Below are positions 15,632 through 24,410 of a stretch of 64,000 nucleotides of DNA, piece by piece. This DNA comes from Pararhodobacter aggregans (lineage in GTDB: Bacteria; Pseudomonadota; Alphaproteobacteria; Rhodobacterales; Rhodobacteraceae): assembly GCF_003075525.1 (NCBI RefSeq), contig NZ_QDDR01000003.1, forward strand, positions 124,001-188,000. The letters are read 5' to 3'. Numbering within the stretch: position 1 is the stretch's first letter; the number at the start of each line of letters is the position of its first letter. The notes under the pieces were generated by a model. That model saw nothing but the letters and a program-made list of their open reading frames with translations, was not told the DNA's origin and did not search any database. The position numbers were made by a program, and so were the translations under genes.

Positions 15632-16726
15632 ATGACACAGAACGCCCGACTGACCCTGACCGAGATCTACGACGCCAAGGTGGCGGCGGGCGAGCTGCAT
15701 CCCGACGCCGCCCAGCGCGCCGTCCTGCCCGCGCTGGAGGAACGGCGCGCCTTTCTGGAGCAGCCGGTGAAGAAGGGCCTGTTGGGCGGTTTCTTCAAGA
15801 AGGCGCCCGAGGGTTACAAGGGTCTCTACCTCTGGGGCGGGGTCGGACGCGGCAAGTCGATGCTGATGGATCTGTTCGAGAAATCCGTGGATATCGAGGC
15901 CAAGCGCCGGGTCCATTTCCACGCCTTCATGCAGGAAATCCACCACGGCATGCACGAGGCCCGCAAGACCGGTGTTGACGATGCGCTGGCCCCGGTGGCG
16001 AAGAAAGTGGCCGAGGATCTGCGGCTGCTGGCCTTCGACGAGATGCAGATCACCGATATCACCGATGCGATGATCGTGGGCCGTCTGTTCCAGATGCTGA
16101 TGGAGGCGGGGGTGGTGATCGTCACCACCTCGAACCGGGTGCCCGAGGATCTGTACAAGAACGGGCTGAACCGGGCGCTGTTCCTGCCCTTCATCGCGCT
16201 GATCCGCCAGAAGATGGACGTGATCGACCTGATCAGCGAGACGGATTATCGCCAGCACCGGCTGACCGGCCAGCAGGTCTATTTCACCCCCGCCGGTTCC
16301 GCCGCGCGGGCGGCGATCGACACGCTCTGGCACGAGCTGACCGGCCATGCGACCGGCACGCCCTTGGTGCTGAGCGTGCAGGGCCGTCAGGTCGAGGTGC
16401 CGCGCCATCACAACGCGGTGGCCCGGGCCTCGTTCTGGGATCTCTGCGGGCGGCCGCTGGGTCCGGCGGATTACCTGTCGCTGGCGGAAAAGGTGCGGGT
16501 GCTGATCCTCGAGGATATCCCGATGCTGTCGGCGTCGAATTACAACGAGGCCAAGCGCTTCGTCACGCTGATCGACGCCTTGTACGAGGCCAAGGTCCGC
16601 CTGATCGCCAGCGCCGCCGACGAGCCTGAACGGCTTTATGCCGAAGGTGCGGGCGCCTTCGAATTCGAACGCACGGCCAGCCGCCTGCGCGAGATGCAGG
16701 CGGCCGACTGGGGCAGCGACCTTTAG
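15632..16726 (+). CDS. zapE: Cell division protein ZapE (AFG1-like ATPase)
   Basis: 364 residues. Walker A LWGGVGRGKSMLMD (P-loop 69-76), the VHFHAFMQEIHHGMHEAR segment, Walker B LLAFDEMQITDITDAMIVGRLF and sensor region VTTSNRVPEDLYKNGL are the AFG1/ZapE set. In proteobacteria ZapE acts at the Z-ring as an ATPase affecting FtsZ polymers. Monocistronic, divergent from sseA across a 188-base gap. Confidence 0.92.
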   Translation: MTQNARLTLTEIYDAKVAAGELHPDAAQRAVLPALEERRAFLEQPVKKGLLGGFFKKAPEGYKGLYLWGGVGRGKSMLMDLFEKSVDIEAKRRVHFHAFMQEIHHGMHEARKTGVDDALAPVAKKVAEDLRLLAFDEMQITDITDAMIVGRLFQMLMEAGVVIVTTSNRVPEDLYKNGLNRALFLPFIALIRQKMDVIDLISETDYRQHRLTGQQVYFTPAGSAARAAIDTLWHELTGHATGTPLVLSVQGRQVEVPRHHNAVARASFWDLCGRPLGPADYLSLAEKVRVLILEDIPMLSASNYNEAKRFVTLIDALYEAKVRLIASAADEPERLYAEGAGAFEFERTASRLREMQAADWGSDL

Positions 16727-16908
16727 GCCCCGCTGCCGGTCTTCTCGATCCGGGAGAAGGCTTTCAGCTTGCCGTCGCCCTGCGTCCGGGGGCGCTGCTG
16801 CAAGGCCATCGTCGCCTTGCTGGGCATGTCGGCCTTGGCGGCGGCGGTGAACCTTTCCAGCCGCCCTTTCGAGGCACCGCGATCATGGTCGAGGGGATGT
16901 TTGGACAT
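16723..16908 (-). CDS. Small basic protein of unknown function
   Basis: 61 residues, rich in Lys, Arg and Ala, without signal peptide or helix. A good AGGAGAG stands six bases before the ATG (a TTG one codon earlier is the alternative), so it is probably translated. Its TAA overlaps the stop of the convergent zapE gene. I recognise no family; its charge would allow nucleic acid binding. Confidence 0.55.
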   Translation of the reverse strand: MSKHPLDHDRGASKGRLERFTAAAKADMPSKATMALQQRPRTQGDGKLKAFSRIEKTGSGA

Positions 16909-16966
16909 CAATCTCTCCTGTGTCGATGGCGTCGGAAGGGCAGCCTAACGCAGCCGCCCCCGCAAG

Positions 16967-17854
16967 TCACGCCGCAGCCGCGAAACCCTGCCGCCGCGCC
17001 AACACGGCACGCAGAACCTCGCTGAGCGGGGTTTCGCGGAACTCGGGCAGCAGCGCCCGAAGCCGGGCGCCGGACAGGCTGTGCGGCGTGTCGTAGAGGT
17101 AGCGCATCTCGCCCAGCTCGCGCCCCAGCTCCCAGACCGGCGCGGCCAGACGGATCGCCCACCACGGGAAATGGCCCAGCCTGAGCTTGCGGCCGGTGAG
17201 CCCGTGCAGCGCCTGCATCAGGTCGCGGGTCGAGGCGGTGTGACCGGGGAACGGCACATCGCAGAAAGCTGGCAGCGCGGCGCGCTTTTCGGCCAGCATG
17301 ACGCCGGCGCGGGCCATGTCGGGCAGATAGGCATAGGCATGCGCGGCGTCGGGATCGCCCATCGAGGTGACGACGCCCTTGGCGAAACTGCGCAGCGTGG
17401 CGATGTCGATCAGCGATTCCGCCGTGTCGGGGTCGATGAAATCCCCCGCCCTGACGATGATCGTGCGCACCCCCTCGGCCGCGGCAGCCTTGTAGCGGGC
17501 CTCGACCTCGGCCCGGATGCGGCCCTTGCGGGACACCGGCCGGTGCGGAGTCGTCTCGTCCCAGGGGCCGGGCTGGGTGCCGAAGACATAGACATTGCCG
17601 GGAAAGAGGATCGTCGCGCCCGAGGCTTTGGCGGCGGCCAGAACCTCGGTGGTGATGGCGGGCAGGATCCGGTCCCAGGCGTGGTAATTGGGCGGGTTCA
17701 GCCCGTTGACGATCACCGCGCAGCCCTGCGCCGCGGCGGCCATGTCGGTGCCGCGGGTGTAGGCCCTTGTCTGCCAGCCAGCGTCCTGGAAGGCCTTGGT
17801 GAAATGGCGGCCGATCTTGCCACGGGCGCCGAGGATCAGGGCGGTCTGGGTCAT
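16967..17854 (-). CDS. NAD(P)-binding Rossmann-fold protein (extended SDR / epimerase-like)
   Basis: 295 residues. ALILGARGKIGRHFTKAF (about 5-22) is the glycine-rich dinucleotide loop GxxGxxG, and ILFPGNVYVFG with IIVRAGDFIDP match NAD-dependent epimerase/dehydratase proteins. The usual YxxxK pair is not evident (GRIRAEVEARYKAA comes closest), so the reaction is uncertain and it could be a NmrA-like sensor. Start supported by AAAGGAGATGTCCC. It is divergent from a LysR regulator 86 bases away, which probably controls it. Confidence 0.8.
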   Translation of the reverse strand: MTQTALILGARGKIGRHFTKAFQDAGWQTRAYTRGTDMAAAAQGCAVIVNGLNPPNYHAWDRILPAITTEVLAAAKASGATILFPGNVYVFGTQPGPWDETTPHRPVSRKGRIRAEVEARYKAAAAEGVRTIIVRAGDFIDPDTAESLIDIATLRSFAKGVVTSMGDPDAAHAYAYLPDMARAGVMLAEKRAALPAFCDVPFPGHTASTRDLMQALHGLTGRKLRLGHFPWWAIRLAAPVWELGRELGEMRYLYDTPHSLSGARLRALLPEFRETPLSEVLRAVLARRQGFAAAA

Positions 17855-17940
17855 GGGACATCTCCTTTGCCCCCCTGATATGCCCCCGCGACACCCTGAA
17901 TGAAATTGCATGGCCGCGCATATCCTGTATTCAGAAATGT

Positions 17941-18843
17941 ATGGATACGCTCGCTTCCCTCGACTGGTCGCTGGTTCAGGCCTTTCTCGCCGTGGCCGAG
18001 ACCGGCAGCCTGTCCTCGGCCGCCCGCCAGCTGGGCCGCAGCCAGCCGACGCTCGGCCGCCAGATCCGGACCATGGAGGCGCAGCTGGGCGCCGACCTCT
18101 TCCACCGCCAGCCGCGCGGCCTGGCCCTGACCGAGACGGGCAATGCCCTGCTCTCGCCCGCCCGGGCGATGCGCGAGGCGGCGAACGCCATGGCGCTGGC
18201 CGCCGCCGGGCGCGAGGAGAGGCTGGAGGGCAGCGTGCGCCTGACCGCCTCGGTCGCCGTCTCGGTCTTTCACCTGCCGCGCATCCTGACCGCGATCCGC
18301 CGGGCCGAGCCCCGCATCGCGCTGGAGCTGGTGCCGTCCGACCGCTCTTCGAACCTGCTGTATCGCGAGGCCGATATCGCCATCCGCATGTATCGCCCGA
18401 CGCAGCAGGATCTGGTGACCCGGCATCTGGGCGACACGGCCATCGGCGCCTTCGCCTCCCGCGACTACATCCAGCGGCGCGGCCTGCCCCGCGGCGTGGC
18501 CGAGACCGCGACGCACGACCTGATCGGCCAGGACCGCGAGACGCTATTGCTGGACGGGATGCGGGCGCTGGGCCTGCCTGCCACGAAGGACATGTTCGCC
18601 TTTCGCTGCGACGATGTGGCGACCAGCTGGCAATTGATCCGGGCGGGGGCCGGGATCGGCTTCATCCAGCGCAGCCTGGGCCAGCGCGACCCCGATCTGG
18701 TCGAGATCGACCTCGGGGTGAGCCTGCCCACCCTGCCCGTCTGGCTGACGGCACACGAGGCCATGCGCCGGACACCGCGCATCCGCCGGGTCTGGGACCT
18801 GCTGGCCGAGGCGCTGGTCCCGGCGATGGACCTGCGCCGCTGA
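17941..18843 (+). CDS. LysR-family transcriptional regulator
   Basis: 300 residues. N-terminal winged helix-turn-helix (about 8-66; VAETGSLSSAARQLGRSQPTLGRQIRTMEAQLG split over two helices), then a periplasmic-binding-like effector domain (about 90-295) with WQLIRAGAGIGFIQRSLG near its end. It probably controls the divergent oxidoreductase gene and itself from the 86-base shared gap. Effector unknown. Confidence 0.9.
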   Translation: MDTLASLDWSLVQAFLAVAETGSLSSAARQLGRSQPTLGRQIRTMEAQLGADLFHRQPRGLALTETGNALLSPARAMREAANAMALAAAGREERLEGSVRLTASVAVSVFHLPRILTAIRRAEPRIALELVPSDRSSNLLYREADIAIRMYRPTQQDLVTRHLGDTAIGAFASRDYIQRRGLPRGVAETATHDLIGQDRETLLLDGMRALGLPATKDMFAFRCDDVATSWQLIRAGAGIGFIQRSLGQRDPDLVEIDLGVSLPTLPVWLTAHEAMRRTPRIRRVWDLLAEALVPAMDLRR

Positions 18844-18846
18844 GCC

Positions 18847-19239
18847 CTATTCGATCGGCGTCGCGTCGAGCGATCCGCCCCAGGCGATCAGCCGACGGAT
18901 CAGCGGCTGCACCCGGGGCATTTCGCGCGCGCAGGTCTCGGGCTTGTCCAGCATGTCGAAGGCCGGGTGATAGAAACGGTCGTCATAGGCGTTGGCATCA
19001 AGGCCCAGACTCTCGGCAATCAGATCGGCGGTGCCGGTCAGAAGCGCCCATTCGGCGCTGTTGTCGCTGCCCCCCGGACAATTGCTCTGCACGACATTGG
19101 CGACGACCAGCTGCATGAGCAGGTGCTCCTGCTCGCCCTGGGTCATCGGCGGCAGCGTCGGCAGGGGGACGGTAACCCCGCCATCGGCCTGGGCGGCACC
19201 GGCCGTCAGGCACAGGGCGAGGACAAGGGAAAAGCGCAT
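18847..19239 (-). CDS. Secreted hypothetical protein
   Basis: 130 residues: signal peptide about 1-19 (MRFSLVLALCLTAGAAQA), then a mainly helical domain with two Cys (in QSNCPGG and PETCAREM) that could form a disulfide in the periplasm. The context suggests a small periplasmic protein, but I recognise no family. The ribosome-binding site is weak (AGCAGG). It ends four bases from the LysR stop and is divergent from leuB. Confidence 0.7.
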   Translation of the reverse strand: MRFSLVLALCLTAGAAQADGGVTVPLPTLPPMTQGEQEHLLMQLVVANVVQSNCPGGSDNSAEWALLTGTADLIAESLGLDANAYDDRFYHPAFDMLDKPETCAREMPRVQPLIRRLIAWGGSLDATPIE

Positions 19240-19380
19240 GGAAAGAACCTGCTGAAAAGGGATCAGACGGCAGAGTAGCACGGAGTCGGGGCCGGAAAAG
19301 ACACGAAAACCGGCGCGCGCTTGACCGCGCGGCAGAGGCAGGCTAGGCCGCTTTCGCATCCGTATTGACAGGAGTCCCCC

Positions 19381-20487
19381 GTGGCGAACCCTTCCATCCT
19401 GATCCTGGCCGGCGACGGCATCGGCCCCGAAGTCATGGGCGAAGTGAAGAAGATCATCGCCTGGTACGGTGACAAGCGCGGGCTTGCCTTCGACGTGAGC
19501 GAGGATCTGGTGGGCGGCTGCGCCTATGACGCGCATGGCACGCCCCTGACCGATGCGACCATGGAAAAGGCGCAGGAGGTGGACGCCGTGCTGCTGGGCG
19601 CCGTCGGCGGCCCGCAATACGACAGCCTGCCCTTCGCCGTGAAGCCCGAGCGCGGCCTCCTGCGCCTGCGCAAGGAGATGGACCTCTACGCCAACCTGCG
19701 CCCGGCCCAGTGCTTCGACGCGCTGGCCGATTTCAGCTCGCTGAAGAAGGACGTGGTGGCCGGGCTCGACATCATGATCGTGCGCGAGCTGACCTCGGGC
19801 GTCTATTTCGGCGAACCGCGCGGCGTCTTCACCGAAGGCAATGAGCGCGTCGGCATCAACACCCAGCGCTATACCGAGAGCGAGATCGCCCGCGTCGCCC
19901 GCTCGGCGTTTGAACTGGCCCGCAAGCGCGGCAACAAGGTCTGCTCGATGGAGAAGGCCAATGTGATGGAATCGGGCGTCCTGTGGCGCGAGGTCGTGCA
20001 GGAGATCCACGACAAGGAATACCCGGACGTGGCGCTGAGCCACATGTACGCCGATGCCGGCGCCATGCAGCTGACCCGCTGGCCGAAGCAGTTCGACGTG
20101 ATCGTCACCGACAACCTGTTCGGCGACCTGCTGTCGGATCTGGCGGCGATGCTGACCGGCTCGCTGGGGATGCTGCCCTCGGCCTCGCTCGGCGCGCCGA
20201 TGGCGAATGGCCGCCCGAAGGCGCTGTATGAACCGGTGCACGGCTCGGCGCCCGACATCGCCGGTCAGGGCAAGGCCAACCCGATCGCCTGCATCCTGTC
20301 CTTCGCCATGGCGCTGCGCTATTCGTTCAACGAACTGACCGAAGCCGATCGCCTGGAAAAGGCCGTCGAGAAGGTTCTGGCCGATGGCCTGCGCACCGGC
20401 GACCTGATGGGCCCCGAGGGCGGCACCCCGGTCTCGACCGCTGCCATGGGCGACGCGATCATCGCCGCGCTGGACGCCAGCCTCTGA
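19381..20487 (+). CDS. leuB: 3-isopropylmalate dehydrogenase
   Basis: 368 residues, a beta-decarboxylating dehydrogenase. [12 protein letters not shown] near the start, [18 protein letters not shown] for the substrate arginines, the tyrosine-containing [13 protein letters not shown] loop, [27 protein letters not shown] for metal and cofactor, and [18 protein letters not shown]. It oxidises and decarboxylates 3-isopropylmalate in leucine synthesis. The start is GTG with AGGAG seven bases before. No leuCD nearby; followed by a palindrome that should terminate it. Confidence 0.95.
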   Translation: MANPSILILAGDGIGPEVMGEVKKIIAWYGDKRGLAFDVSEDLVGGCAYDAHGTPLTDATMEKAQEVDAVLLGAVGGPQYDSLPFAVKPERGLLRLRKEMDLYANLRPAQCFDALADFSSLKKDVVAGLDIMIVRELTSGVYFGEPRGVFTEGNERVGINTQRYTESEIARVARSAFELARKRGNKVCSMEKANVMESGVLWREVVQEIHDKEYPDVALSHMYADAGAMQLTRWPKQFDVIVTDNLFGDLLSDLAAMLTGSLGMLPSASLGAPMANGRPKALYEPVHGSAPDIAGQGKANPIACILSFAMALRYSFNELTEADRLEKAVEKVLADGLRTGDLMGPEGGTPVSTAAMGDAIIAALDASL

Positions 20488-20497
20488 GACGACGCCG

Positions 20498-20525
20498 GTA
20501 GGATGGGCAATATTGCCCATCCTAC
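20498..20525. repeat. GGATGGGC palindrome family, copy A (between leuB and tetR)
   Basis: A perfect uninterrupted palindrome, arms GTAGGATGGGCAAT and ATTGCCCATCCTAC, 14 bp each. It lies 10 bases after leuB and 4 bases before the end of the convergent tetR gene. Related palindromes are at 40082 and 52059. The form resembles REP-type elements; it can serve as a bidirectional terminator. Confidence 0.8.
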
Positions 20526-20528
20526 GCC

Positions 20529-21098
20529 TCAGCCCTCCACCAGCCGCAGGGCCAGCGCCGCCAGCCCGTCGGCGAAGTCGCGGTCCAGGGGCAGGTGCCC
20601 GGTCAGGAGCCGGTAGAAGAGCGGCCCGTAGATCATGTCGAGCAGCGTCTCGATCTCGGCCTCCGCCACCCTTCCCTGCAACAACCCCCGCCCCGTCTCC
20701 CGGCTGGCCAGGATCACCTGATTGCGGAACGCGCGGCTGATCTCGCTTTCCGGGTCGGACGCCGCCAGCGCCATGGCGATCTGCCGCCCCCGCGTCGCCG
20801 CGAAGGTCGCGACCAGCGCCCTCAGCTGACCGCGCAGCCGCAGCGCCAGCGTATCGCCCCGCGGTTCGGGATCCTCGGCATCCAGCATCAGCGCCGCCAT
20901 CGCCAGCTCCAGCGCATGGGCCCAGTGGCGGTAGAGCGTGGGCTTGCCCACGCCCGAGCGCTGCGCCACCGCATCCATGGTCAGGCGTCCCAGCCCCTCC
21001 TCGGTCAGGATGGCGCGGGCGGCCTCCAGCGCCTTGTCGCGGGCCTCGGCCGAGGGGGGGCGGCCTGGGCCGCGGCGGGAAACGGGTTGACGGGTCAT
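20529..21098 (-). CDS. TetR-family transcriptional regulator
   Basis: 189 residues. N-terminal helix-turn-helix LTMDAVAQRSGVGKPTLYRHW (about 39-59, the TetR signature), then a helical ligand domain. It reads away from the VOC/YjbR pair, with a TTACG-AAA-CGTAA palindrome next to its start. TetR proteins of this arrangement generally repress themselves and the divergent gene. Start taken at the methionine before TRQPVSRRGPGRPP; no clear ribosome-binding site is visible. Confidence 0.88.
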   Translation of the reverse strand: MTRQPVSRRGPGRPPSAEARDKALEAARAILTEEGLGRLTMDAVAQRSGVGKPTLYRHWAHALELAMAALMLDAEDPEPRGDTLALRLRGQLRALVATFAATRGRQIAMALAASDPESEISRAFRNQVILASRETGRGLLQGRVAEAEIETLLDMIYGPLFYRLLTGHLPLDRDFADGLAALALRLVEG

Positions 21099-21099
21099 A

Positions 21100-21112
21100 T
21101 TACGAAACGTAA
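21100..21112. promoter_or_regulatory. Candidate TetR operator
   Basis: TTACG-AAA-CGTAA directly upstream of the tetR start codon, continued by a second CGTAAC half-site at 21113-21118. The AT-rich symmetric block is the only one in the 54-base divergent gap and is therefore the likely binding site and promoter. Confidence 0.5.
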
Positions 21113-21152
21113 CGTAACATAATTCGCCGTCAACCCCCAACCGGAGTCGCCG

Positions 21153-21596
21153 ATGCCCGCCCTTCTTTCGCTCAGCCCCTATCTGGTCTGCCGCAATGCC
21201 GCCTCGGCACTCGCGTTCTATCAGGCGGCCTTCGGCGCCGAGGAGATCTTCCGCATGACCGATCCCGCCGATGGCCGTATCGGCCATGCCGAGCTGCGCA
21301 TCGCAGGCGCCTTGGTCATGATCGCCGACGAATACCCCGATTTCGGCGCCATCAGCCCCGACACGCTGGGCGGCACCGCCGTCACGCTGCATCTGGCGAC
21401 CGAGGATGCCGATGCCGCCACCGCCCGGGCCGAGGCCGCCGGTGCGCTGGTCCTGCGCCCGCCCGCGACGCAGAGCTTCGGCGAGCGCAGCGCCGTGCTG
21501 CTGGACCCCTACGGCCATCGCTGGATGCTGTCGCAGAATGTCGAGGCCCTGACCCCCGAGGAAATGCAGCGCCGCTGGTCGGAACAGGGCGCGTGA
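21153..21596 (+). CDS. VOC-family protein (glyoxalase / PhnB-like)
   Basis: 147 residues of the vicinal oxygen chelate fold: SPYLVCRNAASALAFYQAAFGAEEIFRM is the first beta-alpha-beta module, VTLHLATEDADAATARAEAAGA the second, and LLDPYGHRWMLSQ the metal-site end. PhnB-like proteins of this length are mostly uncharacterised. GGAGTCGCCG precedes the ATG. Next to TetR and coupled to the YjbR gene. Confidence 0.8.
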   Translation: MPALLSLSPYLVCRNAASALAFYQAAFGAEEIFRMTDPADGRIGHAELRIAGALVMIADEYPDFGAISPDTLGGTAVTLHLATEDADAATARAEAAGALVLRPPATQSFGERSAVLLDPYGHRWMLSQNVEALTPEEMQRRWSEQGA

Positions 21597-21907
21597 CCGG
21601 AGCCGAGTTCCGGACGATGGCGCTGGCCCTCCCCGGCACCGGGGAGGCGCCGCATTTCGACCGCGCCGCCTTTCGCGTGCGGCGGATCTATGCCTCGCTG
21701 GCCGCCGACGGGCTCAGCGCCAATCTCAACCTCTCGCCCGAGGAACAGGCGCATTACGCGGCCCTGCTGCCCGGCCATGTCAGGCCGGTCCCGAATGCCT
21801 GGGGCGCCCGGGGCTGGACCGAGGTGACGCTCTCGGGCCTTTCTCCCGACAGGCTGGAGGGCCCGCTGCGCGCCGCCTGGGCCCGGGGATCGGCGCGCGG
21901 GCTCTAA
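21593..21907 (+). CDS. MmcQ/YjbR family DNA-binding-like protein
   Basis: 104 residues with the YjbR fold: RTMALALPGTGEAPHFDRAAFRVRRIYASL at the start and NAWGARGWTEVTLSGL toward the end match the CyaY-like MmcQ/YjbR family, for which no biochemical role is settled. GTG start overlapping the stop of the VOC gene (GTGA), so the two are one unit under the TetR regulator. Confidence 0.78.
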   Translation: MTGAEFRTMALALPGTGEAPHFDRAAFRVRRIYASLAADGLSANLNLSPEEQAHYAALLPGHVRPVPNAWGARGWTEVTLSGLSPDRLEGPLRAAWARGSARGL

Positions 21908-21975
21908 CCCGAATGGGTAAAGCGCCGCGGCCAGGGCGGGCGTAGACTGATCGCTCATCCCAACGAGGTTCTTTC

Positions 21976-22413
21976 ATGCACGCCCTGCGCTCCCTGACCG
22001 TCGTCCTCGCCTTCCTCCTGTCCCTGACCCCCGCCGCGGCGCAGGTCGCCACCCCGCGCGAAGCAGCCGACCGCATGGTCGCCGCCGTCGCCGCGCGGGA
22101 CGCCGCCGCTGTCGCCGCGCTCTATGCGCCCGAAGCGATCGTCCTCGTCGCCTCGCAACCCGTCATCGCCGGACGCGAGGCGATCGGCCAGGCATGGGCG
22201 CGCAATTTCGCCGGCGGCTATGCCGCGCTGGCCATCCTGCAGGCCCGCACCGACACCGGCAGCGACCGCGCGGCGATGGTCATCCTGTGGGAGGCGACGA
22301 TCCGGCCGCAGGGCGCCGCGCCGCAGTCGATCCGGGGCCGGTCGCTTCTCTATTTCACCCGCGCGGCGGAAGGCTGGCTGATTTCGGCCGACATGTCGCA
22401 AGTCCCAGGCTGA
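21976..22413 (+). CDS. Secreted SnoaL/DUF4440-like protein
   Basis: 145 residues. Signal peptide about 1-23 (ending AAAQ), then a nuclear-transport-factor-2 type cone: REAADRMVAAVAARDAAAVAALYAPEAIVLV, VIAGREAIGQAWARNF and a C-terminal GWLISADMSQV strand. Such proteins bind or isomerise small ligands; this one would act in the periplasm. GAGG lies seven bases before the ATG. Confidence 0.75.
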   Translation: MHALRSLTVVLAFLLSLTPAAAQVATPREAADRMVAAVAARDAAAVAALYAPEAIVLVASQPVIAGREAIGQAWARNFAGGYAALAILQARTDTGSDRAAMVILWEATIRPQGAAPQSIRGRSLLYFTRAAEGWLISADMSQVPG

Positions 22414-22716
22414 GATTTTTCGGCGGCCAAGGCAGCACCCCGCGCATCTGCCCCGACGTCAGGCATGACGCCCCGCCCGGTCGCAGCGGCCGCACCCGGC
22501 GGGTGCCGTTACGGCATCGTTACAAAACCGCCAAGAACGTTACGCATGTTAAGGGTTCAAGGCCCCTCACGCGATTTTTTACCCGCATTTTTGCACAGTC
22601 TGCGGTCAATTTGGGCATATGTGTTACGGATTGATGACGCGGCACCGGAGACCTACCTCCATCTCGTGACCGGAAACGATCACAAGAACCAAAGACAGAA
22701 AAGTTAGAGAACTGAC
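22414..22716. promoter_or_regulatory. Gene-free stretch of 303 bases with an AT-rich promoter-like part
   Basis: No gene is visible. The half nearer the next gene is unusually AT-rich for this DNA (runs such as GATTTTTTACCC, GCATTTTTGC, CAATTTGGGCATATG at 22570-22622) and should hold the promoter of the repeat-bearing secreted protein, with a leader of up to about 100 bases. No clear -35/-10 pair or riboswitch was recognised. Confidence 0.4.
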
Positions 22717-23091
22717 ATGAACCGCGTTATCACCACCGCCGCCGTCGCCGCTTTCGCCGCTCTGGGCGCCGTCGCTGCCCATGCAGCCGACGTCAATGGC
22801 GCTGGCATCGTGACCCCGTCGACCGTCGCTGCGACCTCGTCCGCCCACACCCTCCGTGCCGGCAACGTCTATTCGGCCCGTGACCTGGCGGTTGCCGGCC
22901 TGAACGCCTCGGACGTCCTCGAAGTCCAGGCCCCCGCGCAACTCGAAGTTCGCGCCGGTGACGTCTATTCGTCGCGCGACCTGAACGTCGCCGGCCTGAA
23001 CGCCAACGATCTGGTTGTCGTCAGCAACTTCGCCGATCCGACCCGCAACCCGTCGACCAATGACCGTCGCAGCCTCAGCGACGAACGCTGA
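22717..23091 (+). CDS. Secreted protein with two internal 24-residue repeats
   Basis: 124 residues, with signal peptide about 1-23 (ending AHAA). Residues 47-70 and 79-102 are repeats of the pattern RAGnVYSaRDLaVAGLNAsDvleV, 32 residues apart, followed by a polar tail with three Arg (NDRRSLSDER). No membrane segment or cysteine. The repeats differ at many synonymous positions, so the duplication is old and the protein sequence is under selection. It has its own promoter region and terminator. I recognise no named family. Confidence 0.75.
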   Translation: MNRVITTAAVAAFAALGAVAAHAADVNGAGIVTPSTVAATSSAHTLRAGNVYSARDLAVAGLNASDVLEVQAPAQLEVRAGDVYSSRDLNVAGLNANDLVVVSNFADPTRNPSTNDRRSLSDER

Positions 23092-23120
23092 TCCCAGCGA
23101 CATCGTTAGCGTTACCCTCA

Positions 23121-23148
23121 CGACGCGCGCCCTCCCCGGCGCGCGTCG
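23121..23148. terminator. Bidirectional terminator-like hairpin
   Basis: An 11-bp perfect stem, CGACGCGCGCC and GGCGCGCGTCG, around a six-base loop. It lies between the secreted repeat protein and the convergent thiolase gene. There is no T-run, as is usual at this GC content. Confidence 0.7.
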
Positions 23149-23175
23149 AAATGTTTCGAGGCGCGGCCCCGGCCC

Positions 23176-24354
23176 TCAGGGCCGTTCGATGGCGATGGCC
23201 GTGCCCTCGCCCCCGCCGATGCAGATCGCCGCGATTCCCCGTTTCAGGCCCCGGTTCTCCAGCGCGTGCAGCAGCGTCACGATGATCCGCGCGCCCGAGG
23301 CGCCGATCGGATGGCCCAGCGCGCAGGCGCCGCCGTTCACGTTCATCTTCTCGCGCGGGATCCCCATTTCGCGCATGAAGGCCATGGGCACCACGGCGAA
23401 GGCCTCGTTGACCTCCCACAGGTCCACATCCGCGACCGACCAGCCCAGCCGGTCCAGCAGCTTGCGGGCGGCCGGAACCGGAGCGGTGGTGAACCAGCCC
23501 GGCGCCTGGGCGTGGCTGGCGTGACCGCGGACGATGGCGCGGATCGGCGCGCTCGTCTCCTCGGCCAGCGCGCGGGACGCCAGAACCAGCGCCGCCGCTC
23601 CGTCCGAGATCGAGGAGGAATTCGCCGCCGTCACCGTCCCGTCCTTGCGGAAGGCAGGTTTCAGCGTCGGGATCTTCTCGGGCCGGGCATTGGCGGGCTG
23701 CTCATCGGCCGTGATCGTCACCTCGCCCTTCGGCGTGTGCAGCGTGACCGCCGCGATCTCTCCGTCGAAGGCGCCGTCGGCCTGCGCCGACAGGGCGTTG
23801 GTCAGCGAGGTCAGCGCGTAATCGTCCTGCGCCTCGCGGGTGAACTGGAAATGCCCGGCGCAATCCTCGGCGAAGGTGCCCATGAGGCGGCCCCGGTCAT
23901 AGGCGTCTTCCAGCCCGTCGAGGAACATGTGGTCGATCACCTGCTGGTGGCCGATCCGCGCGCCCGCCCGCATCTTCGGCAAGAGATACGGCGCTTCGGT
24001 CATACTTTCCATGCCGCCCGCGACCATCAGCCCGGTCTGGCCCAGCGCGATCTGGTCATGGGCGATCATCGCCGCCTTCATCCCCGAGCCGCACATCTTG
24101 TTCAGCGTCGTCGCCGGCACTTCGGGGCCGAGACCCGCCTTGAACCCGGCCTGCCGCGCGGGTGCCTGCCCCTGACCGGCGGGCAGAACGCAGCCCATTA
24201 ACAATTCCTCGACCCGTTCGGGCGGGGTGCCCGCGCTCTCCAGCGCCGCGGCGATTGCCGCGCCGCCCAGTTCCGCCGCTGGCATCCCCTTGAAAATACC
24301 CTGGAAACCACCCATCGGGGTGCGCGCGGCACCAATGATGACGACCTCGGCCAT
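23176..24354 (-). CDS. Acetyl-CoA acetyltransferase (thiolase)
   Basis: 392 residues. The nucleophile is in TTLNKMCGSGMKAAM (Cys about 88), the His in EVNEAFAVVPMAF, and the second Cys in NVNGGACALGHPIGASGAR, the full thiolase set. It condenses or cleaves acetyl-CoA units (AtoB/PhaA type); direction and chain length cannot be told. GGGAGAGCCCG stands before the ATG. It is alone, with no phaB or beta-oxidation partner adjacent, and divergent from the STAS gene. Confidence 0.92.
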   Translation of the reverse strand: MAEVVIIGAARTPMGGFQGIFKGMPAAELGGAAIAAALESAGTPPERVEELLMGCVLPAGQGQAPARQAGFKAGLGPEVPATTLNKMCGSGMKAAMIAHDQIALGQTGLMVAGGMESMTEAPYLLPKMRAGARIGHQQVIDHMFLDGLEDAYDRGRLMGTFAEDCAGHFQFTREAQDDYALTSLTNALSAQADGAFDGEIAAVTLHTPKGEVTITADEQPANARPEKIPTLKPAFRKDGTVTAANSSSISDGAAALVLASRALAEETSAPIRAIVRGHASHAQAPGWFTTAPVPAARKLLDRLGWSVADVDLWEVNEAFAVVPMAFMREMGIPREKMNVNGGACALGHPIGASGARIIVTLLHALENRGLKRGIAAICIGGGEGTAIAIERP

Positions 24355-24410
24355 CGGGCTCTCCCTTCGCACGTAAACCTTTCGGTAACGTTTAGCGCCT
24401 AGGCTGTTCG

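Noticed and set aside
17855-17940. A LysR T-N11-A site in the gap before the lysR gene
   Set aside because: Several loose matches can be drawn in the AT-richer part, none symmetric enough to prefer.
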